From assembly GCA_943704525.1 (NCBI GenBank), contig CALSCQ010001455.1, positions 1 to 15,000 of the forward strand: a stretch of 15,000 nucleotides of DNA. Reading direction: 5' to 3'. The translations under genes and the position numbers were made by a program. Each line of letters opens with the position of its first letter. The first letter of the stretch is position 1. The notes below the pieces were generated by a model. The model made no database searches and was not told the origin of the DNA. It saw only the letters and a list, made by a program, of their open reading frames with translations. This DNA is from Pigoraptor vietnamica. Lineage: Eukaryota > Opisthokonta > Filasterea. Shown piece by piece: positions 9,473-15,000 of the stretch.

Positions 9473-10852
9473 TCAAAGCCGCAGTGTGTGGACACGACCG
9501 ACGAGCGAAGCAAGGCCAGGCACTTCGCGCAAGCCATGGAGCGTGAGCGTGTGGACTCTGCAAAGCGCAGAGACATCCTTCACTTTGTAACAGTAGCTGA
9601 GGTCAAGCGTGTGGACACCGCCGAGCGCAGAAACGTCCGATAAGAGCCGACAACTGCTGAGGTTGAGCGTGTGGACACCGCCGAGCGCAGAAACATCCGA
9701 CAGTCCCTTACAGCAGCTGAGCTTCAGCGTGTAAACGTGGCCGAGCGCAGAAACGTCCGACAGGAACTGGAGGCCACTTAAGTCCAGCGTGTGGACGCCG
9801 CTGAGCACGGAAACACGCGATACAAGCGTGGAACTGAGGTCAAGAGTGTGGACGCCACCGAGCGCCGAAACGTCCCACAGTTGGTAACAGCTGTTAAGGT
9901 TGAGCGTGTGGACGTGCCCGAGAGCAGAAACATCTGACAGTTTGCCACAGAAGCGTAGGTTGAGCGTATGGACTTCGCCGAAAGCAGAAACGTTCGATAG
10001 TCGCGTACAGCTGTTTAGGTCGAGCGTGTGGACGCCGCCGAGCGCAGAAACGTCCGACAGTCGCATACATTCGCTTAGGTTGAGCGTGTGGACGCCGCCA
10101 AGCGCAGAAACGTCCGACAGGTTTTCACAGCAACTTAGATTTAGTGTATGAACGCCGCCGAGCGCAGAAACGTCCGTCAGTCGGTCACAGCCGCGTAGGC
10201 TCAGCGTGTGGACGCCGCCGAGCGCAGAAACGTCCGACAATAGCGTGTAACTAAGGTCGAGCGTGTGGACGCCGCCGAGCGCAGAAAGGTCGGACAGTTG
10301 CTGGCAGTACTGTAGATTGAGCGTGTGGACGCTGCCGAGAGCGGAAACGCTCGTCAGTTGGCGACAGAAGCTGAGCGTGAGCGTGTGGACGCGACCGAGT
10401 GCAGACACGTCCGACAGCAGCTCACTTCCCATGAGGGTGAGTGTGTGGACGCCACCGAGCGCAGAAACGTCCGCTAGTCGCTCACAGCCAGAGATACTAA
10501 GCGTGTGGACGTCGCGGAGCGCAGAAACATTCGTCAGGAACGGGGAGCGATCGAGGATGAGCGTGTGAACGCCGCCGAGCGCAGCTGCCGTTTTGTTACC
10601 AGCTCCCAGCCCCGGCCCGAGGTAGAGGCGATCGCGCGGGAGTGTCTCTGTTACGAGCTTGCGGAATCTTCGATCGGTTAAATACGTTTGTGCCGCCTCA
10701 GTTTTGAGTTTGTATAGACGTGCGCGGCGAAGCACCCGCAGCAGTCGGCTGCACGCGTGCGCGAGGGCACGGACCTCCCCTTTGTTGAGGCATGGCGCAA
10801 TGTGGCATGCGAAGAGCTCGTCGGGGAGAGAGAGGAGCGTGCGCTGGTCCAT
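9473..10852 (-). CDS. F-box-like leucine-rich-repeat protein
   Basis: This is a single-exon gene of 459 residues from the ATG at 10852-10850. An upstream in-frame GTG at 10876 is not a likely eukaryotic start. Residues 9-43 (LPDELFACHIAPCL...ALAHACSRLLRVL) look like an F-box. From about residue 93 to the end there are 19 repeats of the form GVHTLxLSxCxxLSDVSALG, 20 residues each with occasional 19-residue units. There is no signal peptide or membrane segment, so it is probably intracellular. F-box/LRR proteins are usually substrate receptors of SCF ubiquitin ligases; that role is inferred here. The last repeat ends directly at the stop, with no capping domain, so the 3' end may have been trimmed by repeat loss. 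Confidence 0.85.
   Translation of the reverse strand: MDQRTLLSLPDELFACHIAPCLNKGEVRALAHACSRLLRVLRRARLYKLKTEAAQTYLTDRRFRKLVTETLPRDRLYLGPGLGAGNKTAAALGGVHTLILDRSPFLTNVSALRDVHTLSISGCERLADVSALGGVHTLTLMGSELLSDVSALGRVHTLTLSFCRQLTSVSALGSVHTLNLQYCQQLSDLSALGGVHTLDLSYTLLSDVSALGGVHTLSLRGCDRLTDVSALGGVHTLNLSCCENLSDVSALGGVHTLNLSECMRLSDVSALGGVHTLDLNSCTRLSNVSAFGEVHTLNLRFCGKLSDVSALGHVHTLNLNSCYQLWDVSALGGVHTLDLSSTLVSRVSVLSGVHTLDLSGLQFLSDVSALGHVYTLKLSCCKGLSDVSALGGVHTLNLSSCRLLSDVSALGGVHTLDLSYCYKVKDVSALCRVHTLTLHGLREVPGLASLVGRVHTLRL
9476..10576 (-). repeat. 60-bp tandem repeat array encoding 19 LRRs
   Basis: The period is 60 bp (57 bp in at least two units), read on the minus strand. In each unit the half coding for SDVSALGGVHTL is nearly invariant at the DNA level. 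The half coding for xLSxCxxL varies. The plus strand over this stretch repeats GTGTGGACGCCGCCGAGCGC with few changes. Confidence 0.95.
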
Positions 10853-11190
10853 TGCGAACGTCGACAGACAGTGCACCGACGATGCGAAACAAGTCAGGGG
10901 TACAGTACCCCTGAAACAAGTGCTTTATGGGCAAATTCTTGGCGAAGATTCGGCAAAAACGTGTTACACATTGTTACAACTGAACGACGAGACAACAACT
11001 CGGAGACTGATGAGCGTCCACGGCTGGTGCAAAAAAACTCACGCACTTGCACACAGACACACGCACACGCGCGCGCGCAGAGCAACAACAACAAACTCGG
11101 GCGACTAGAGCGTGTCTCACATACACAGCATGTTGAATCTATCTGACTGAGGAGAGCGATCCCTCCCCGGCACCTACCTCCAACGCCAGC
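10853..11190. promoter_or_regulatory. Divergent promoter region between the LRR and hydrolase genes
   Basis: This 338-bp gap separates two outward-facing start codons (10852 minus, 11191 plus), so it must hold both promoters or 5' UTRs. It contains a palindrome with flanking direct repeats (10886-10921) and a CA/CG alternating tract (about 11050-11080) able to form Z-DNA. No clear TATA box is seen. Confidence 0.6.
10886..10921. repeat. 19-bp palindrome flanked by 9-bp direct repeats
   Basis: CAGGGGTACAGTACCCCTG (10895-10913) is a perfect inverted repeat with 9-bp arms and a single central base. It is flanked by the direct repeats GAAACAAGT at 10886-10894 and 10913-10921, sharing one base with the right arm. 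It lies 34 bases upstream of the LRR start codon. Confidence 0.9.
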
Positions 11191-13134
11191 ATGCCTCGCT
11201 CGCCGATTCTCTTCACTCTCATTGTCGCTCTTTCGTCCTCGTTCGGCCGCGCAACGGCGGGGTGTTCGTCGACTGTTGACGGATATCGTGACGCCTATTC
11301 TGTCCCGTCGCAAGGGGCATCCAGCGAGCTCTTCTTCCCGGTGTATTCTTCTCACCGACTGCAGTCCGACTCTCCCGCGGGCGCTCTCGATCGCCCAGCA
11401 GTGACTTCCAACGTCAAGCTTGCAGCCATCTTCCTCCATGGCGTCGGCAGGACGGCATCTTCGTACTACTGCGCGGGGCAGAAGGCCGTCAGCAACAACG
11501 GTTTGACGGCGTCGACGCTTGTGATTGCGCCTCTGTTCGGGTCGGCGTCGGTGGACTCTGCGTCGTGGGTTGTCGCGCCGTCCCTCACGGGCGGTCGCAC
11601 GCTCTACTCGCCGGCGTGGGTGAGCGGCGATTGGGTTGGCGGCTCTCTCAGCGAGAACGACCCGACGGTCCCTTCTCGCACGGTGTCGGCATATGACTGC
11701 ATGGACGCGCTTCTCCTCTACATCTTCACGACGTTCCCCAGCATTGAGCGCGCCTTTCTCGTGGGTTTCAGCGCGGGTGCGCAGTTTTCGTCGCGCTATG
11801 CATTCTTCACGAAGGTGGTTGAGCAACCGCCCCTCACGCGACGCCGCGTGCGATTTATTGTGGGCAGCCCTTCCTCTCTCCTCTACGTCTCCGACGTGCG
11901 CCCTGCGGCTGCGTGCACGCCTGCAATGGACACGGGCGCTGCGTGGACGTGCGACACGTTCGTGGCGCCGTCTCGTTCCGCCTGTTCCTCGTACAATCGC
12001 TTCAAGTACGGACTGGAAAACCTCGCCGCCCAGTCGCCGTACGTCAGCAGCACGAACACGACGTGGGCCATCGCGCGGTACCCCCTTCTCGACGTCCGCT
12101 TCATGTTCGGCGACGAAGACGTGTGCAACTGCAACACGCCGGGTTATACGAACAACGCGACCCTCTGCGTGTACCCTGGGAACACGTGCACTCCAGACGA
12201 CGCGGGACCCGTCGGCTGTTGCGACACTATGCCAGACTCCAAGTCGTCGAACGCGGTCGACACGGCGTGTGGGGCGATGGCGCAGGGCTCAAACCGCCTG
12301 CAGCGCGGACTCAACTACATGGCATACCTTCGGCGGTTCTATCCCACGTGGGACGTCCCTTACGGCATTTTCGCGGGTGGCCACGACAAGGATGCCATGT
12401 ACGCGTCGCTCTCGTTTGTGCGGTGGGCGTTCGTCGAACCGCGTATGGCCGAGCCCCCGTCGCAGTCTCTCTCCACGTCCTCATCCCCCTCTTTCTCTCC
12501 CTCGCCAACTGGCCCCCCGTCCCCTCCGCTCTCGGATTCGCTGAGCAAGTCCCCGAGTGCGCGACCGTCAACTACCGCCACAGCTCTACCGCCCGCAGCG
12601 CCCTCTGCTGCGGTCGCGGCAACCTCCACTGCGCGTTCGTCCGCACTGCCACCTGCAGCCTCCAGTGTGTCGAACGTCTCGTCGCGTGGATCGGCCGTTA
12701 CTGCCGTTGCACCGGCGGCCACAAACAGTCGCACGGCGTCTGCGTCTGCGCGCGCGTCCACGGGCGCACTGCAATCGACCGCCTCCCTCCCTGCGGCGAG
12801 CGCGCCAGTTTCGTCGTCCGCCGTTGTCGGCCAGGGACTTCCTAACGCCGGCGCACCTCCGCAAGCAGTGGCTTCGTCTTCGTCCGGCGGTGGTACCAGC
12901 GCGGGTGTGATTGCTGGCGCTGTCATCGGCGGCATCGTGGCAGTGGCGTGCGCCGTAGCTGGGTTGGCGTACGTGCGCCAGCGCCGAGGCAAGGGCGTTC
13001 CCGCCATGTCCGGATACGGCGAAGACGCCACGGTCGGTGTCGTCATGAACCCGGCGCACGCAGAGGACTGGCGCGGATCGACCGAAGCCCTAAACAGCAC
13101 GGGCAGTTCCTATCAGAGGGGAGGAAAGCGGTAG
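11191..13134 (+). CDS. Secreted, membrane-anchored alpha/beta hydrolase
   Basis: This is a single-exon gene of 647 residues. Residues 1-23 form a signal peptide ending near ATAG|CSS. The alpha/beta hydrolase domain spans about 35-415. It has the oxyanion-region HGVGRTASSYY (83-93), the nucleophile elbow GFSAGAQ (Ser194), a strand ending in FGDEDV (Asp308 or Asp310 as acid) and AGGHDKDAM (His398). GSPSSLLYV, YNRFKYGL and GSNRLQRG fit a family of secreted hydrolases, often annotated only as alpha/beta hydrolase, in fungi, bacteria and protists. The substrate is not known. Residues about 420-565 are a Ser/Pro/Thr/Ala-rich mucin-like stalk, 569-593 a transmembrane helix, then RQRRGK and a 50-residue cytoplasmic tail. 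The plan copies the C-terminal end of the large glucanase at 263-6471. Confidence 0.9.
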   Translation: MPRSPILFTLIVALSSSFGRATAGCSSTVDGYRDAYSVPSQGASSELFFPVYSSHRLQSDSPAGALDRPAVTSNVKLAAIFLHGVGRTASSYYCAGQKAVSNNGLTASTLVIAPLFGSASVDSASWVVAPSLTGGRTLYSPAWVSGDWVGGSLSENDPTVPSRTVSAYDCMDALLLYIFTTFPSIERAFLVGFSAGAQFSSRYAFFTKVVEQPPLTRRRVRFIVGSPSSLLYVSDVRPAAACTPAMDTGAAWTCDTFVAPSRSACSSYNRFKYGLENLAAQSPYVSSTNTTWAIARYPLLDVRFMFGDEDVCNCNTPGYTNNATLCVYPGNTCTPDDAGPVGCCDTMPDSKSSNAVDTACGAMAQGSNRLQRGLNYMAYLRRFYPTWDVPYGIFAGGHDKDAMYASLSFVRWAFVEPRMAEPPSQSLSTSSSPSFSPSPTGPPSPPLSDSLSKSPSARPSTTATALPPAAPSAAVAATSTARSSALPPAASSVSNVSSRGSAVTAVAPAATNSRTASASARASTGALQSTASLPAASAPVSSSAVVGQGLPNAGAPPQAVASSSSGGGTSAGVIAGAVIGGIVAVACAVAGLAYVRQRRGKGVPAMSGYGEDATVGVVMNPAHAEDWRGSTEALNSTGSSYQRGGKR

Positions 13135-13206
13135 AGTGCTTGGCGGATTACTCGGAGTAGTCGGCTGTTGTCCCGTTGAGAACCGGGCAGACTCCAAGCA
13201 CTTTAC
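13131..13206 (+). other. Predicted structured foldback at the stop codon/3' UTR of the hydrolase gene
   Basis: GTAGAGTGCTTGG (13131-13143, including the stop TAG) pairs with CCAAGCACTTTAC (13194-13206) over 13 positions, with one G-T wobble. Inside are two smaller hairpins: ATTACT-CGG-AGTAGT, and CCCG(TT)GAG(AA)C CGGG extended by CTG/CAG. The whole could form a three-way junction in the mRNA. It does not fit a tRNA. Confidence 0.55.
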
Positions 13207-13548
13207 GTTGGCTCAGTTGCGCTTTCGCTAATTTTCTTCGCCGGTTCGCGTTGTCTTTCCTTGCGTGCGTTATGTGAAGGTGTGAATGAAGTCCTTCTCG
13301 AATGTACGGCCGACTGGGTTTAGAACGGTAAGCCGTTGTGCTTGTTTCCATCAGATCCTGTTGGGGTCAAAAAAAAAAATCGCCGATTGATGTTGGGGTG
13401 CGATGATCCGCCAAATTGAAAGTACGGTTGGAAAGCGCATGTGACTGCTCTCCGTATACGGCTTTGGCGGGACTACTGGGTTGAGTCCTTATTCTGATCG
13501 CGGCGATTCGGATTCAGTGGAAACTGAGATGTCAGCTGCCGGCACCAC

Positions 13549-13603
13549 GGCCTGACTGCCGGCCGGCCGAGACCGCCCCGGTTTAATAACGGCCGGGCAG
13601 GCC
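13549..13603. repeat. Imperfect GC-rich inverted repeat
   Basis: GGCCTGACTGCCGGCC (13549-13564) pairs with GGCCGGGCAGGCC (13591-13603) as two 6-bp helices separated by a small internal loop. The loop between the arms is 26 bases. Confidence 0.6.
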
Positions 13604-13652
13604 GCATTACTGAACAGTGTATTTGCGAGAATACTCTTTTCAGACAGTAATT

Positions 13653-13673
13653 GACATGCATTGAGTGCATGTC
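13653..13673. repeat. Perfect 8-bp hairpin
   Basis: GACATGCA and TGCATGTC are separated by a 5-base loop, TTGAG. The hairpin has no T-run beside it and no known family. It could be chance or a small element footprint. Confidence 0.7.
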
Positions 13674-14098
13674 TTAATATGTGGACGCCAACGGCTGACG
13701 ACTGGATTCGAAGTGAGTGAAAATCAAGGGCTGTTTAGAGCAATTTGCAGTCTTTTACCCGGACAGGGAATCGCGATAGCTGGACTATATTAATCAAATT
13801 TTGACAGCTCAGTCCTTCAGTTGTCAACGTCAGTAAGTAACCCACACGGCAGTGAACCGTACCGGCAGCGCAATGCGCAGGACGCCGGGCCACTGGCGCC
13901 ACAGTTCACTATCAGTCAGCGACAGCATCGGCGCTCGAATCCATTCCCTTTTTTTCAGTACTGTAACGTTATCCCGGCCGCCGGCTGATAAACTGAAGTC
14001 GGTCAGTTGCCTGTCAATGGCCGCCTGCCGGCCACTGTCAGTCAGTACGGTCGCTAAGCCGGCAACGTCTTGACGTTGTCGTTGTTGGATTGGGGAAA

Positions 14099-15000
14099 AT
14101 GTTGACCGCTTGGACTCAGTGTCACCGTCTCGGCATTGCTTTCGCGAAGATCGCCGCATGCATCGCCATCTCTGTGCTCGTCGCAACGCAGTGCGTGGAA
14201 GTGTGGGAGCTGCGCGCTACAGTCCAAACTCTCGACATGCAGCTCCGAAATTTGCAGCAAGACATGACGGCGGCCGATCGACAGTTTCAGTTACTGTTAA
14301 TGGACTTGGGAGGTGGGGCGTGCCGCTGCCTTGCACTGACTAGTTTTGTCGTAATGTCACTGTGAGTCGTAATGGAAATCGCGGCCCCCATTCAGTTGAT
14401 GATGCACGGGGCATTACACACTCTTGAGCTTTTCCGTGTTTGCGGAGAATCCGCTGCAACACCCTGCCAGCAGGACGCCTGTTCTGGCTTCAGTCGTTCA
14501 CTTGATTTACACAATTATATACTGACATTGGACACTGACCGGACGGCCGGCAGTGCTGGAGCGCAGCATGGACGACACGGACATCGCGAGGAAGGTCGCC
14601 CAGTTTGAAGAGGCGTGGGCGGCTGTCACTGCGACAATAAGACAGTACAGAGAGTTTGGCATCCCTTTGCTGGCGTCCGACGTTGCCGCTATCAAAGGTA
14701 CGGACTTTGCATCATGGCGAGTGCGGCTGTCATAAGTGTCGGTCCGTTTCAATCTCGGTCGCTTCACAGCACTGTTTTCAATTGTCAGTAATCCGTGCCC
14801 TTAGCAAACACAGAGCCGACCACGTGTACTGTAAGTTGCAAGTCTAGACCGACAATAAACAGGGCTGGCGGCGTCGGCAGTCGGTTTGTGGTTTTTTATT
14901 AACACTGACGTTTTTTCTGTCCCAACACCAACAGAGAGACTGCAAAGCGTCGAGGCGCGCATTGGTCAAGTGGAGATGTCGGCCATCCACACTTCATCGG
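14099..15000 (+). CDS. Unrecognised membrane-anchored coiled-coil protein, 5' part (three exons, truncated by window end)
   Basis: The model is ATG at 14099 with exons 14099-14312, 14554-14697 and 14935-15000 (continues). Both introns are GT-AG and both junctions are in matching phase 1, giving 141 residues so far. Residues 11-30 are hydrophobic (signal anchor or signal peptide). From about 33 on the sequence is Leu/Gln/Glu-rich with heptad character (ELRATVQTLDMQLRNLQQDM; then VAQFEEAW; IKERLQSVEARIGQVEM), suggesting a long coiled coil. I do not recognise the family. The exon chain rests on phase agreement and continued coiled-coil character across both junctions. Base composition is less GC-rich than in the other genes. 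Confidence 0.55.
14313..14553 (+). other. Predicted intron 1 of the coiled-coil gene
   Basis: The donor is GGGAG|gtggggc and the acceptor gccggcag|TGCTGG, 241 nt, phase 1. CACTGACC about 20 bases before the acceptor fits a branch site. The donor is weaker than that of the second intron. Confidence 0.5.
14698..14934 (+). other. Predicted intron 2 of the coiled-coil gene
   Basis: The donor is TCAAAG|gtacgg and the acceptor ccaacag|AGAGACTG, 237 nt, phase 1. AACACTGAC followed by a T-rich tract gives a good branch site and polypyrimidine tract. An acceptor two bases later is possible, but that frame loses the heptad pattern. Confidence 0.6.

Larger units (their letters stand above)
13207..14098. 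other. Intergenic region rich in short inverted repeats and CAGT/ACTG
   Basis: No gene is supported here. The stretch holds an A11 run at about 13369, an imperfect GC-rich inverted repeat (13549-13564 with 13591-13603), a perfect 8-bp hairpin (GACATGCA-TTGAG-TGCATGTC, 13653-13673), and the palindrome CAGTACTG (13956-13963). An AT-rich CTATATTAATCAAATTTTG stretch near 13785 lies about 300 bases before the next start codon and could belong to its promoter. Confidence 0.6.

Noticed and set aside
9900-10568. Plus-strand frames with repeated SVWTPPSAETSDS-type units
   Set aside because: They are antisense to the LRR array. The repetition comes from the 60-bp unit, and the minus-strand product has a start codon, an F-box and canonical LRR spacing.
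9476-10576. 60-bp repeats as a CRISPR-like array or satellite
   Set aside because: There are no unique spacers and the period is an exact multiple of three. The repeats encode a continuous LRR protein.
10894-11826. 310-codon minus-strand frame across the divergent promoter and start of the hydrolase gene
   Set aside because: It is an Arg-rich shadow overlapping a well-supported signal-peptide and hydrolase gene on the plus strand, with no recognisable motif.
13131-13206. tRNA gene (length 76 and closing stem)
   Set aside because: Neither strand has a T-loop GTTCRA box, a D-arm or an anticodon arm in place. The closing stem of 13 positions is too long.

Overview
The window is eukaryotic nuclear DNA, most likely from a GC-rich, free-living, probably phagotrophic or osmotrophic protist. 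The evidence is spliceosomal GT-AG introns of about 150-240 nt (several with CTAAC/CTGAC-like branch motifs), CA/CT microsatellites in introns, large single-pass surface proteins, and an F-box/leucine-rich-repeat protein. I cannot name the species. Nothing looks prokaryotic: there are no operons and no ribosome binding sites.

Layout. (1) 1-6471, plus strand: the 3' part of a very large gene, with six exons visible. It encodes a CEMIP/TMEM2-like C-terminal module, then a glucanase-associated beta-type module with a D-rich loop, two nearly identical GH16 beta-glucanase domains, two short Cys-rich DCGG motifs, a second copy of the D-rich module, an X8/CBM43 beta-1,3-glucan-binding domain, an EF-hand-like loop, a long helical region, a Cys motif and a C-terminal membrane anchor. 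(2) 7468-8989, plus strand: a two-exon type II membrane protein of the PC-esterase/NXPE/TBL (SGNH-like) type. (3) 9473-10852, minus strand: an F-box-like protein with 19 leucine-rich repeats of 20 residues each, encoded by a 60-bp tandem repeat. (4) 11191-13134, plus strand: a secreted, mucin-stalked, membrane-anchored alpha/beta hydrolase (Ser-Asp/Glu-His). It is divergent to gene 3 across a 338-bp gap. (5) 14099-15000, plus strand: the start of an unrecognised three-or-more-exon gene for a membrane-anchored coiled-coil protein, running off the window.

Genes 1 and 4 share the same plan: an extracellular hydrolase, a Ser/Pro/Thr stalk, a Gly/Val/Ala-rich transmembrane helix and a short basic tail. 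Gene 2 is a membrane-bound polysaccharide-modifying-type enzyme. The window therefore looks like a locus for surface-tethered digestion or remodelling of beta-glucan-type polysaccharides and esters. That is an inference from domain content; no co-regulation can be seen.

The most striking signals are these. The two GH16 copies are about 98% identical in exon DNA, yet their introns, at identical positions, cannot be aligned, so the homogenisation stops at the splice sites. A 19-bp palindrome flanked by 9-bp direct repeats lies in the divergent promoter. A foldback of 76 nt starts at the stop codon of gene 4. From about 13.4 kb to the end, the tetramers CAGT/ACTG are several-fold over-represented.
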